A DNA stretch of 63,110 nucleotides from NCBI RefSeq assembly GCF_003944715.1, contig NZ_RWIT01000021.1, forward strand, positions 1 to 63,110. Reading direction: 5' to 3'. Shown here piece by piece: positions 43,969 through 53,137 of this stretch. Each line of letters opens with the position of its first letter. Position 1 is the stretch's first letter. The notes beneath the pieces are model-generated. The model saw only the letters and a program-made list of their open reading frames with translations. It searched no databases and was not told where the DNA came from. The translations under genes and the position numbers were made by a program. The DNA is from Hymenobacter rigui. GTDB taxonomy: Bacteria > Bacteroidota > Bacteroidia > Cytophagales > Hymenobacteraceae.

Positions 43969-44667
43969 CTACAGCCCGAACTGCGCCAGCAGGGATTCTT
44001 TGTGCTGCTTGCCGATGGGCAGCTTTTCGGGCAGGTCGTAGAGCTCGACTTCGTTGCCGCTGATGGCCCGGATGGCGTCGAGGCGCACGATATAGGACTT
44101 CTGGATGCGGATGAAGCGGCTGGGCGGGAGCTGGTCCTCCACGCGGCTCATGCGCAGGTAGGTGATGATCATCTGGTTTTTGAGCACGATGCGGATGTAG
44201 TCCTTCATGCCCTCGATGTAGTAGATTTCCTCGAACAGCACCCGGCGCAGGGAGTGGCCCTCCTTCACGAACAGAAACTGCGGCGCGGCAGCTACCGGGG
44301 CGGCCGGGCGGCTGCCCACCACGGCCAGGGCCTTGTTCACGGCCTTCATGAAGCGCGGAAACGACACGGGCTTCACCACGTAATCGAGGGCGTCGAGCTC
44401 GTAGCCTTCCAGCGCGTGGTGGGGCGAGGCCGTGACGAAGATGACGTAGGGCGGATTGTGCAGGGACCGAATGAACTCCAACCCGTTCACCTGCGGCATG
44501 TTGATGTCGGAAAACAGCAGGTCGATGCGCTGCTGCTGGAGCACCTCCAGGGCCTCGAAGACATGCTCGCAGCTGGCTACCAGGTGCAGGCCGGGCATCT
44601 GGGCAATGTAGCCCTGCAGCAGCTCGCGGGCAAAGGGCTCGTCGTCGATAATCAGGCAGTTAATCAT
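43969..44667 (-). CDS. LytTR-type response regulator
   Basis: This 232-residue protein has a receiver domain (phospho-acceptor D54 in LLFSDINMPQ, acidic D8-D9) and a C-terminal LytTR DNA-binding domain (about 128-230) with FLFVKEGHSLRRVLFEEIYYIEGMKDY split by motif and FIRIQKSYIVRLDAI. LytTR proteins bind extended promoter elements of the AgrA/AlgR kind. Its start overlaps the stop of the active kinase gene by 4 bases (ATGA), so it is coupled to the two kinase genes upstream. Confidence 0.95.
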   Translation of the reverse strand: MINCLIIDDEPFARELLQGYIAQMPGLHLVASCEHVFEALEVLQQQRIDLLFSDINMPQVNGLEFIRSLHNPPYVIFVTASPHHALEGYELDALDYVVKPVSFPRFMKAVNKALAVVGSRPAAPVAAAPQFLFVKEGHSLRRVLFEEIYYIEGMKDYIRIVLKNQMIITYLRMSRVEDQLPPSRFIRIQKSYIVRLDAIRAISGNEVELYDLPEKLPIGKQHKESLLAQFGL

Positions 44668-45836
44668 AGTATCGGGGAGATGGGCAGGAGGGAAGCCGCA
44701 GCGGGAACAGCGGCGGCGGCCGGGGCCAGGCGCAGGGCCAGGGTTACGCGGTAGGTGTAGGCGTCGGGGTCGTGGGTGAGGTGGAGCTGGTAGTCCTGCG
44801 GGGCGTAGTGCAGGGCCAGGCGCTTCTGCACGTTGGCAATGCCCACGCCGCCTACCTCGCGGCGGGGCGCATCGGGGCTGAAGCTGTTGCTGACCTCGAA
44901 CTGCAGCCAGCCATCAGCCGCCGTGAGGGAAATGGCCACCCAGGAAGCGTCGAGGCTGCTATCCACGCCGTGCTTGAAGGCATTTTCCACGAAGGGGAAG
45001 AACAGCAGAGGAGTGACGCGGTAGGCGTCCAGCGGGCCGGTTTGCTGGTAGTCGATGCGAACCTTCTGGCCGTAGCGCAGCCTCTCCAGCTGCAGGTAGG
45101 CCGCCAGAAACTCCACCTCCCGCGCCAGCGGCACCAGCGCCGCATCCGACTCGAACACCGTGTAGTGCAGCAGCCGGGTGAGGTGCTGCACCATGTCGGG
45201 GGCGCGCTCGTCCTGCTTCACTACCATCATATACAGGTTGTTGAGGGTGTTGAACAGGAAGTGCGGGTTCACCTGGGCTTTCAGGAAATTCACTTCCAGA
45301 TGCAGGTTTTCGCGCTCCAGGCGCAGGCTGTGGTTGCTGCTGCGGAGCAGAAACCGGATGAAGCGCAGCAGAATGGGCGGCACCACCGTCACGGCGAAGT
45401 CGTTGAGGCCCATGCTCACGCTACGCCACGAAAACACCCCGGCCCACAGGCTGCCGTCGAGGAAGCGGTGCGCGTAGCTGTAGAGGTCGGCGGAAATCAG
45501 GCCGTAGCGGTCCAGCAGGGCGTAGCAGGCGTAGGAGCACAGCGCCCAGAAGTAGTAGATGGCCACCAGCCCCAGGGCCGTAAGCAGCCAGCGCCGCCGC
45601 AGCAACACGCGCGGCAGCAGCACTTCCGAGAAGAAATAGTAGCTGCCGATGGTGGCCACCGCGTCCTTCAGCACGAAGCCCCAGGTTACCACTGGCGTCT
45701 GGCCGAAGCCGCGGAACACGTAGTATTCAAACCCCACAAACAGCAGCCACCAGGCCACGTGCCGCAGCCCCCGACCGCCCGGCGTGGCGAAAAACCGGCT
45801 GGCGCCGGCGCGGGTATCAGCGAGCCAGCGGCGCAT
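44664..45836 (-). CDS. LytS-type sensor histidine kinase (intact)
   Basis: This 390-residue protein has membrane helices in residues about 28-165 and a His_kinase domain with the phospho-acceptor H192 in AQVNPHFLFNTLNNLY. The HATPase lobe is complete: PFVENAFKHGVD (N box) and GVGIANVQKRLALHY (G box). It probably phosphorylates the LytTR regulator encoded next. The upstream paralogue overlaps this start by 20 bases, so both kinases may be made at similar levels. Confidence 0.93.
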   Translation of the reverse strand: MRRWLADTRAGASRFFATPGGRGLRHVAWWLLFVGFEYYVFRGFGQTPVVTWGFVLKDAVATIGSYYFFSEVLLPRVLLRRRWLLTALGLVAIYYFWALCSYACYALLDRYGLISADLYSYAHRFLDGSLWAGVFSWRSVSMGLNDFAVTVVPPILLRFIRFLLRSSNHSLRLERENLHLEVNFLKAQVNPHFLFNTLNNLYMMVVKQDERAPDMVQHLTRLLHYTVFESDAALVPLAREVEFLAAYLQLERLRYGQKVRIDYQQTGPLDAYRVTPLLFFPFVENAFKHGVDSSLDASWVAISLTAADGWLQFEVSNSFSPDAPRREVGGVGIANVQKRLALHYAPQDYQLHLTHDPDAYTYRVTLALRLAPAAAAVPAAASLLPISPIL

Positions 45837-46941
45837 CGGGCGGGAGTTGAAGGTGGAGGTGCAGGTGCACGTGGTGGGCGTCTTCGGTGAGGGCCACGGT
45901 GTGCCGGCCGGGGTAGAGCAGGGTCAGGCGGCGCAGGGCGGCGTCCACGGCCGCGTCGGGGCGGTAGGTGAGGGGTGCGGCGCTGGTGCGGGTCAGGGTG
46001 AACGTCACGGCGTCGGGCTGCACCGCCACGGTGCTGTGCAGGGTGGCGGCGGTGCCGGGCGGGGCGGCGTCGAGGCCGGCGCAGAGGCGCTCCAGAAACG
46101 GGTGCAGCAGCAGCGGCGCGAGCTGCTGGTGGGCGGGCGTGCCGGTGGTTTCGTGGGTGATGCGCACGGTATCGGGGCGGCGCAGGCGTTCCAGGGCCAG
46201 GTAGTCTTCCAGGAACTCCAGCTCCCGGCTGAGCAGCACCCGCTCGGTATCGGTTTCGTAGAGCGTATAGCGCATCAGGTCGGCCAGGTGCAGCACCACG
46301 TCACCGGCGCGGGCGTCGCGGGTGCGGGTGAGCTGGTGCAGGCTGCCGAGGGTGTGGAACAGAAACTGCGGGTTGATTTGCGACTTGAGGTAGCCCAGCT
46401 CCAGGCGCAGGTGGTTGCGCTCCAGCTGCAGCCGGCGGCGGTCTACCACCAGCGCGTAGGCCAGAAAGCTGATCAGCACCGGAAACAGACAGATGGCCAG
46501 CAGCCCGAAAAACACGCTCAGCTGCTGACCAGGGCTGAAGAGCCCGGCCCAGAAGCCTTCCACGTAAAATCCGTGCAGGGTGCGCCGCAGCACCCCCGAC
46601 AGCGGCACGTACGCTTCGGCCAGCCGGGTGCCGGCGTACATCCAGAACTGAAAGGCATAGAGCAGGGCCACCCCGCCCAGCAGGGCCCGGCCGTAGTGCC
46701 CGCGCAGCAGCCAGCGCGGAATAATCAGGTACACCAGGGCATTGAACAGCAGCACCGCGTAGCCCATATGCAGCCCTACCAGCGGCCAGATGGGCCCTTC
46801 GAAGCGGAAGTTGGGGCGGTTGTTCCAGGCGAAGTAGAACCCGGCCAGCACCAGCCACAGCAGCACCTGCAGCAGCAGCGTGGTGGTGCGGGCACTTAGG
46901 GCCGGCCAGCGCCCGGCGGCCCGCAAAACAGATTCTGGCAT
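45817..46941 (-). CDS. degenerate LytS-type pseudokinase
   Basis: This 374-residue paralogue of the next kinase has similar membrane helices but altered catalytic sites. Position 192, histidine in the partner, is glutamine here (QINPQFLFHTL). The N box reads PFLERLCAGLD, against PFVENAFKHGVD in the partner, losing the Mg-binding Asn and the Lys-His pair. The glycine box is missing in DAALRRLTLLY. It should not autophosphorylate or bind ATP normally. The start at 46941 is taken over an upstream one. A regulatory or ligand-sensing partner of the intact kinase is the most likely role. Confidence 0.9.
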   Translation of the reverse strand: MPESVLRAAGRWPALSARTTTLLLQVLLWLVLAGFYFAWNNRPNFRFEGPIWPLVGLHMGYAVLLFNALVYLIIPRWLLRGHYGRALLGGVALLYAFQFWMYAGTRLAEAYVPLSGVLRRTLHGFYVEGFWAGLFSPGQQLSVFFGLLAICLFPVLISFLAYALVVDRRRLQLERNHLRLELGYLKSQINPQFLFHTLGSLHQLTRTRDARAGDVVLHLADLMRYTLYETDTERVLLSRELEFLEDYLALERLRRPDTVRITHETTGTPAHQQLAPLLLHPFLERLCAGLDAAPPGTAATLHSTVAVQPDAVTFTLTRTSAAPLTYRPDAAVDAALRRLTLLYPGRHTVALTEDAHHVHLHLHLQLPPDAPLAR

Positions 46942-47071
46942 AGCAAAACAGCAGACCAAGTTGGGCTTTGGTGGTGTGGGGCCCGCGCTTGGTCGAAGAA
47001 ACTTCGGAAGCCTAAAGCTCTGCAATTTCTTTGTTCCAGTTCTCTTCCACTCGCCAACTAACTATTTCCTG

Positions 47072-48346
47072 ATGTACGCTTCCTTCCGCCTCCCGCTCTG
47101 CTTCTCTACCGCCACTGCCGCCCACCGTTTGCGCTTGGCCGCTGGCGTTGCGCTGGCCGGCCTGCTCAGCCTGCCCGCCCAGGCCCAAGACAGCACGCTC
47201 ACCCGCCTCACCCACAAATACCAGTTTGCGCTGGAGCAGAAGGGCACCCAGTTTTCCGGCGCGGGCTGGGACAAGCTTCGCCAGGACATCGAGAAGAGCC
47301 AGGTGGTGCTGGTGGGCGAAGACCACGGCATGGCTCAGATTCCGCAGTTCACCCAGGCCGTGGCCCAGGTGTTGAAGCCGAAGGTGTACGTGGCCGAAAT
47401 CGACAAGTACCAGGCCCGCGACCTGCACCGCTTGGCCGCGCAGCCCGGCCTGCCCACGGCGTTCAGCCGGCAGTACCCAATGGCGCTTTCCTTCTATAGC
47501 TGGGCCGAGGAGTTTGAGCTGGCCCGGACGCTGCGGGCCCAGAACGCCGCTTTCGTGGGGGTGGAGCAGGTGGGCGGCGCCACGCCCGGTCGGCTGTTCG
47601 GCCTCATGGCGGAGCAGGTGAAAAGCAAGGCGACCAAAGCCTATCTGCTCCGGATGGCCGCCAAGTTCCAGGCCCAGGACCGCGCCGACATGGTGCGGGC
47701 TTCCTTCGAGCACACCACCGTCAATTCCATCCGTCCCGCCACCCTCGACAGCCTGCGCGCCTTCACCCGGACCGAAAGCCCGGCGGTGCGCCAGATGCTG
47801 CAGGACTTCGAGGCCAGTTCGGCCATCTTCAAAACCAACGCGGCGGGCCAGCCCGGCGGCCACCGGGCCCGCATCAACCTGATGAAGCGCAACCTGCTGC
47901 AAGAGCTGCAGCCCTATACCGCCAGCGGGCAGCCGCTGCCGCCCATGCTGTTTAAGTTCGGGGCCTACCACGCCGGCCGCGGCCGCAGCATCTGGGGCGA
48001 CATGTACGACGTGGGTAACCTGGCCATGAATCTGGCCGACGTACACGACCAGAAGAGCCTGCACATCTTCGTCATCGGCAAGCAGGGAATCCAGAACGGC
48101 GGCAATAATCCCGACGACTTCAGCAAAAATGTGGCGAAATACTCCATGGCGGAGGCCGATATGATTAAGCCATTTGCCGCAGCTACCCCCGCCGGTACGG
48201 CCTGGCAGGTGTTCGATGTGCGCCCCCTGCGCCGGGCCCTGCTGCAGGGTAAGCTGGCCGCCGGCAGCCCCGAACTCGAAGCCACCATCCTGGGCTACGA
48301 TTACGTCGTCATCATTCCCGAAACCACCGCTAGCCGCAACTTCTAG
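47072..48346 (+). CDS. secreted erythromycin-esterase/ChaN-like protein
   Basis: This 424-residue protein has an N-terminal signal peptide (SLPAQAQ, about 1-34). The mature protein starts QVVLVGEDHGMAQIPQF, has VYVAEIDKYQARDL and VGVEQVGG, and ends with LFKFGAYHAGRG. The G-E-x-H and K-x-G-x-x-H pattern resembles the erythromycin esterase/haem-binding uptake ChaN fold. Hydrolase activity is possible, but the exact family is uncertain. It is divergent from the pseudokinase operon, with 130 bp between the two starts. Confidence 0.6.
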   Translation: MYASFRLPLCFSTATAAHRLRLAAGVALAGLLSLPAQAQDSTLTRLTHKYQFALEQKGTQFSGAGWDKLRQDIEKSQVVLVGEDHGMAQIPQFTQAVAQVLKPKVYVAEIDKYQARDLHRLAAQPGLPTAFSRQYPMALSFYSWAEEFELARTLRAQNAAFVGVEQVGGATPGRLFGLMAEQVKSKATKAYLLRMAAKFQAQDRADMVRASFEHTTVNSIRPATLDSLRAFTRTESPAVRQMLQDFEASSAIFKTNAAGQPGGHRARINLMKRNLLQELQPYTASGQPLPPMLFKFGAYHAGRGRSIWGDMYDVGNLAMNLADVHDQKSLHIFVIGKQGIQNGGNNPDDFSKNVAKYSMAEADMIKPFAAATPAGTAWQVFDVRPLRRALLQGKLAAGSPELEATILGYDYVVIIPETTASRNF

Positions 48347-48350
48347 CATC

Positions 48351-48380
48351 AATAGCGCGGACCGTGCGGTTCGCGCTATT
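48351..48380 (+). terminator. hairpin after the esterase-like gene
   Basis: AATAGCGCG (48351-48359) pairs with CGCGCTATT (48372-48380), with an inner ACCG/CGGT pair. It begins 4 nt after the stop codon and is followed by ACTGTTTTCG, a weak U-tract. Confidence 0.65.
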
Positions 48381-48502
48381 ACTGTTTTCGTCGTAGAGAG
48401 GCTCATTGCGAAACCTCTATCGACTTAAGGTGTGCCACTTCGCGGCCGATCCTGCCTACCTTTGGGGTTCCGTTCCGCTGCTACCCTATTGCCCGCACCG
48501 CC

Positions 48503-50593
48503 TTGGCCCGTATCCCGAAAGAAACCGTTGATCAGATCATCCACCACGCCGACATAGTGGAGGTGGTGGGCGACTTCGTGAGCCTGAAGCGCAAGGGGCA
48601 GAATATGTGGGCCTGCTGCCCGTTTCACCACGAAAAGTCGCCGAGTTTCTCGGTGGCCCCGGCCAAGGGGCTGTACAAGTGCTTCGGGTGCGGCAAGGCC
48701 GGCGGGGTGGTGCAGTTCATCATGGACATCGAGGGCACCAGCTACGTGGAGGCCCTGAAATACCTGGCCAAAAAGTACGGCATCGACGTTCAGGAGGAGG
48801 AAAAGACGCCCGAGCAGCAACTGGCCCAGAACGAAAAGGATTCCCAGTTCATCGTTTCGAACTGGGCCAAGGACCACTACCACAAGCTGCTGCAGGACAA
48901 CGAGGAGGGGCAGAGCATCGGCTGGAGCTACCTCCGGCAGCGCGGCCTCAACCAGGCCACCATCAAAACCTTTGAGCTGGGCTACTCCCTGGATCAGTGG
49001 GACGACCTGCTGAAATCGGCCACGGCGGCGGGTTTCGAGCTGAAGTACCTGGAAAAAACCGGCCTCGTCATCCGCCGCGAAGACGACAACGGCCAGGACA
49101 CCGGCCGGCGCTACGACCGGTTCCGGGGCCGGGTGATGTTTCCGATTCACAACGTGTCGGGTCGCGTTATCGGCTTCGGTGCGCGCACGCTCAAGCCCAA
49201 CGACAAAACGGCCAAGTACCTCAACTCGCCCGAGTCGGAGATTTATCACAAGTCGGACGTGCTCTACGGGCTGTACCAGGCCCGGCAGCCCATCCGCTCG
49301 GAGGAGCTGTGCTACCTGGTGGAAGGCTACCTCGATGTGCTGAGCCTGCACCAGGGCGGTATCAAGAACGTGGTGGCCTCATCGGGTACCTCGCTCACCG
49401 ACGGCCAGATCCGCCTCATTAAGCGCTACACCGACAATGTAACGGTGCTCTACGACGGCGACGCGGCCGGCATCCGGGCCTCGCTGCGCGGTATTGATAT
49501 GCTGCTGGAAGGCGGCCTGAACGTGCGCGTGGTGCTGTTCCCCGACGGCGACGACCCCGACAGCTACATCCGCAAAGTCGGCGACCAGCGCTTCAAGGAG
49601 CATCTGGAAGGAGCCAGTCAGGACTTCATCCAGTTCAAAACCGACCTGGTGAGCCGCGAAGCCGCCCAGGATCCGGTGAAGAAGGCCGAAGCCATCCGCG
49701 ACGTGCTGCAAAGCATCAGCAAAGTACCCGACCCGATTAAGCGGCAGGTGTTTTTGCAGCAGACTTCGCAGGCTTTCGGCATTGATGAGCAGGTGCTCAT
49801 TACGGAGTACAACAAGCTGGTGCGCAACGCTTCCCAGAAAGCCGCCGGCGGCCAGAATAGCAGTGGGAGCGGGGCGGCGGGCAGTGCCAGTGGCTACAGC
49901 GGGAATCAACAAGTGTCGGGCGGCGGCGGCGGACAACGCCCGGCTCCGCGACCCATGAGCCCCGAAGAGGAAGCCGAAGCCCTGATGTACGGGGCCTCGC
50001 CCGAGGACCTGATGGGCGGCGGCGGCGACCTGCAGAACCTCACCCGCGAAGAGCTGGAGCCCGTGCCCGATGTGCTGGAGCAGTGCGAGCGGGAAGTGGT
50101 GCGGCTGCTGCTGCTGTACTCGCCCCAGCCCCTGGCCCCGGAAGTATCGGTGGCGCAGTACCTGCTGGAGCAACTGGAAGGTACCGGCTTCAAAACCGGG
50201 ATTTACGCCGATTTGCTGCACCTGTGCCGGCAGGAGCTGGAGCAGGGCCGCTGGCCCGAAGTGCGCACCCTCATCCAGCACGGCCGCTCCGATATCCGGG
50301 CGCTGGTGGCCGAGCTGGCTACCGAGAAGTACGAGCTCAGCCCCAACTGGACCACCCACCAGATTCACGTGCCCCGGGAGCTGGACCTGCTGCAAACCGC
50401 CTGCGACAACGCCATTTTGCGCCTTAATAAAGTGAACGTGGAGCGGGAGCTGGCCGTGCGCCTGGAAGCCCTGCGCCACCCCACCGACGAGGCCACCATG
50501 ATGGAAAACCTGCAAACCATTCACCTGCTCAAACAGATGGACAACCAGCTGGCTGGTATGCTGGGTACAGTTATTCCGCGAGCGGCTATGTAA
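48503..50593 (+). CDS. dnaG: DNA primase DnaG
   Basis: This 696-residue primase lays RNA primers for replication forks. The N-terminal CHC2 zinc ribbon has C39, H42/H43, C60 and C63 (CCPFHHEKSPSF ... YKCFGCGKAGG); the Toprim centre has LVEGYLDVLSLHQ and DGDAAG. A glycine/serine-rich linker (about 440-480) separates the core from the DnaB-interacting C-terminal domain. The start is TTG at 48503, giving MARIPKETVDQI, the expected DnaG N-terminus; there is no nearby ATG. Confidence 0.97.
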   Translation: MARIPKETVDQIIHHADIVEVVGDFVSLKRKGQNMWACCPFHHEKSPSFSVAPAKGLYKCFGCGKAGGVVQFIMDIEGTSYVEALKYLAKKYGIDVQEEEKTPEQQLAQNEKDSQFIVSNWAKDHYHKLLQDNEEGQSIGWSYLRQRGLNQATIKTFELGYSLDQWDDLLKSATAAGFELKYLEKTGLVIRREDDNGQDTGRRYDRFRGRVMFPIHNVSGRVIGFGARTLKPNDKTAKYLNSPESEIYHKSDVLYGLYQARQPIRSEELCYLVEGYLDVLSLHQGGIKNVVASSGTSLTDGQIRLIKRYTDNVTVLYDGDAAGIRASLRGIDMLLEGGLNVRVVLFPDGDDPDSYIRKVGDQRFKEHLEGASQDFIQFKTDLVSREAAQDPVKKAEAIRDVLQSISKVPDPIKRQVFLQQTSQAFGIDEQVLITEYNKLVRNASQKAAGGQNSSGSGAAGSASGYSGNQQVSGGGGGQRPAPRPMSPEEEAEALMYGASPEDLMGGGGDLQNLTREELEPVPDVLEQCEREVVRLLLLYSPQPLAPEVSVAQYLLEQLEGTGFKTGIYADLLHLCRQELEQGRWPEVRTLIQHGRSDIRALVAELATEKYELSPNWTTHQIHVPRELDLLQTACDNAILRLNKVNVERELAVRLEALRHPTDEATMMENLQTIHLLKQMDNQLAGMLGTVIPRAAM

Positions 50594-50701
50594 CGACTGC
50601 CGTACTGTGCTCTGGAAGCCGGTAGCTACCGTTGAGTTGCGGCTTTGCAGCATCCTCGCGTACTTGCTGCTGCAAGAGTTCTGCCGCCTCAACTCCCCTC
50701 C

Positions 50702-51772
50702 ATGCCCGCGCCCCCGCCCGTTCAAGCTGCCGCTTTGCGCTACCTGCGCGACATCTGGCACCGGTTCAACCTGAGCCGGTTTGTGGGCGCGCTTATCCTC
50801 ACGGCCATCAGCTTTGCCGTGGGGGTGGTGGGGTTCATGTGGTTGGAGAAGTTCACCTTCGTGGACGCCTTTTACATGACGATGATAACCGTTTCAACGG
50901 TGGGCTTCGGGGAGTTGCACCCGTTGTCGCCGGCCGGGCGGTTGTTTGTGTCATTCTATATTTTCTTCAACCTGTTAATGCTGGCCTACCTGTTGTCGGT
51001 GCTTACCACCTACATCTTCGACGGGGGCCTGCGCAGTATGTTCGCCATGCTCAAAAACGACCAGGAAATCCGCCGCTACTCCGACCACGTGATTGTGTGC
51101 GGTTTCGGGCGCAATGGCCGCAAAGCCTACCATGAGCTGCGCAGCAGCGGGGCCGATGTGGTAGTGGTGGAGCAGAACGAAGCACTGTTGAAGGAAGCCC
51201 TGGAAGGCACCGGTGAGGCCGTGGCTGCCGTATTCGGGGATGCCACCCTCGACGACACCCTGCGTGCGGCCGGCGTGGATCGGGCCCGGGCCCTCATCAC
51301 TGCCCTGCCCAAGGACGCCGATAACGTGTTTGTGACGCTTACGGCCCGCGAGTTGTCGCCCGATATTACCATCGTGGCCCGGGCCAGCCTCAAAAGCTCC
51401 GAAACCAAGCTGCTGCGCGCCGGGGCCGACTCCGTGGTGATGCCCGATGAAATTGGCGGCTCGCACATGGCCAACCTGATTATGCGGCCCGAGGTAATCC
51501 GGTTTCTGGATATGATTTCGGGGCTGGGGCCGCATAAGCTACGGCTGGAAGAGCTGCGCTCCGATGAGCTACGGCCCGAGTGGCGCGGCCTGAGCATCCG
51601 GGACCTGAATATCCGGAGCCGCACCGGGGCTACCGTTATCGGCCTGAAGCACTTGAACGGCGAATTCACGGTGAGCCCCTCGGCCGACATCATTCCCAGC
51701 CCCGGTGACATTTTCCTGTTCCTGGGTACCGAGGCTCAGATCATCACGCTGCTGGAGCAGTTCCGCCAGTAG
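50702..51772 (+). CDS. potassium channel with RCK domains
   Basis: This 356-residue protein has two membrane helices (about 27-46 and 81-103) around a pore with the K+ selectivity filter TVGFG (66-70), followed by an RCK_N (TrkA-N) Rossmann domain with GFGRNG (134-139) and an RCK_C domain at the end. It is a 2TM K+ channel gated by ligand or redox binding at the RCK ring. The start at 50702 was chosen over an upstream one. Its stop (51770-51772) abuts an inverted repeat. Confidence 0.93.
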   Translation: MPAPPPVQAAALRYLRDIWHRFNLSRFVGALILTAISFAVGVVGFMWLEKFTFVDAFYMTMITVSTVGFGELHPLSPAGRLFVSFYIFFNLLMLAYLLSVLTTYIFDGGLRSMFAMLKNDQEIRRYSDHVIVCGFGRNGRKAYHELRSSGADVVVVEQNEALLKEALEGTGEAVAAVFGDATLDDTLRAAGVDRARALITALPKDADNVFVTLTARELSPDITIVARASLKSSETKLLRAGADSVVMPDEIGGSHMANLIMRPEVIRFLDMISGLGPHKLRLEELRSDELRPEWRGLSIRDLNIRSRTGATVIGLKHLNGEFTVSPSADIIPSPGDIFLFLGTEAQIITLLEQFRQ

Positions 51773-51870
51773 CGCGCAGCTCCGCTTCGCGCATGAGCCA
51801 AGCGAGTAACAGGCATATGTACCCTCTACTCCAAAACGCACTTTACTTGTGCGCGAAGCGGGGCTGCGCG
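51773..51870. repeat. inverted repeat between the K+ channel and GT4 genes
   Basis: Arms 51773-51793 and 51850-51870 are reverse complements over 21 bp with one mismatch (GCGCAGC ... CGCTTCGCGCA). The left arm starts immediately after the upstream stop codon; the right arm ends 14 nt before the next gene's start. Confidence 0.75.
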
Positions 51871-51883
51871 TTACTGCGTAGTT

Positions 51884-53137
51884 TTGCAGTCTGACCAGCC
51901 GTTTTCCTTCGTGCATATTCTGCAGCTTTGTCCGCGCGTTCCGTACCCGCCCCATGATGGCGGCGCTATTGCTATGTACGACGTAGCCGCCGGCCTGGCC
52001 CGCGCCGGGCACCGTGTTACGGTGCTGGCCATTAACACGCCCAAACACCACCAGCCCGCTACTGCCTTCCACCATCTGGGTCCCAATGTGCGGCTGCTGA
52101 CGGTGGATGTGGACACGCGTCTTTCGCCGATGCGGGCGCTGCGCAACCTGCTGCTCGGCAAGCTGCCCTACAACGTAGAGCGGTTTGTGAGCCCCGCCGT
52201 GGAAGCCCGGCTGGCGGAGCTGCTGGGTACTGAGCAGTTTGATGCCGTGCAGATAGAAGGCACATTCATGGCCTGGTACGTGGATACGATTAAGCGTTTG
52301 GCTCCCGCACTGCCGGTAGTGCTGCGGGCACACAACGTAGAATACACTATCTGGCAGATGCTGGCCGAGCGGGAACACAACGTGCTCAAGCGCGCGTACC
52401 TGCAGCATCTGGCCCGGCGGCTGCAGCAGTTTGAGCATAGCGTACTGCCGCGCTTCAATGCCGTGGCGGCCATTACCGAGCCCGACCAGAAACGGCTGCG
52501 CCGCCTGGGCTGCCAGGAGCCCGTGGTATTCGTGCCCGCTGGCGTCGACCTGGACCGGTTTCAGCGCGACCCAACCATTCGGCCCCGGCCTCGCACGCTG
52601 TTCATGATTGGCTCGCTGAACTGGCTGCCCAATCTGGAGGGCCTCGACTGGTTTCTGCAGCAGGTGTGGCCCCAGGCCAGGGCGCAATACCCCGAGCTGG
52701 AGCTGCACATTGCCGGCAAAGACACCCCGGAGCGTATCAAAAACCTGCAGCTGCCCGGTGTAACAATTCATGGCTTTGTGGAGTCGGCCGCGCGGTTCAT
52801 GCAGGAGTATGAGCTGATGCTGGTGCCGCTACTGAGTGGCGGCGGCATGCGCATCAAAATCATTGAAGGCATGGCGCTGGGCAAATGCATCATGAGTACC
52901 GGGCTGGGTTCCGAAGGCATTCATGTGCGCGACGGGTTTGATATTGTGCTCTGTGATGAACCCTCGGAGTGGGTGGAGCGCTTGGGCCGCTACTACCGCG
53001 GCGAGCTGGGCCAGCAGGCCATTGGCGAGGAAGCTGCCCACACTATTGCCCGCCTCTACGATAACCGCCGGGTAGTGGAAAGCTTCCTGGACCTGTACAC
53101 CATTCTGACGCCCGCGCCCCGTGCCGCCGCTCGTTGA
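51884..53137 (+). CDS. GT4-family glycosyltransferase
   Basis: This 417-residue GT-B glycosyltransferase has a PPHDGGAIAMYDVAAGLARAG nucleotide-proximal start, split by motif, and SLNWLPNLEGLDWFL. The C-terminal E-x7-E-type donor site is SGGGMRIKIIEGMALGKCIMST. It probably works on exopolysaccharide or lipid-linked sugars. The start is TTG at 51884, just after an inverted repeat; GTG at 51911 is an alternative. Its 3' end overlaps the next gene by 17 bases. Confidence 0.88.
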   Translation: MQSDQPFSFVHILQLCPRVPYPPHDGGAIAMYDVAAGLARAGHRVTVLAINTPKHHQPATAFHHLGPNVRLLTVDVDTRLSPMRALRNLLLGKLPYNVERFVSPAVEARLAELLGTEQFDAVQIEGTFMAWYVDTIKRLAPALPVVLRAHNVEYTIWQMLAEREHNVLKRAYLQHLARRLQQFEHSVLPRFNAVAAITEPDQKRLRRLGCQEPVVFVPAGVDLDRFQRDPTIRPRPRTLFMIGSLNWLPNLEGLDWFLQQVWPQARAQYPELELHIAGKDTPERIKNLQLPGVTIHGFVESAARFMQEYELMLVPLLSGGGMRIKIIEGMALGKCIMSTGLGSEGIHVRDGFDIVLCDEPSEWVERLGRYYRGELGQQAIGEEAAHTIARLYDNRRVVESFLDLYTILTPAPRAAAR

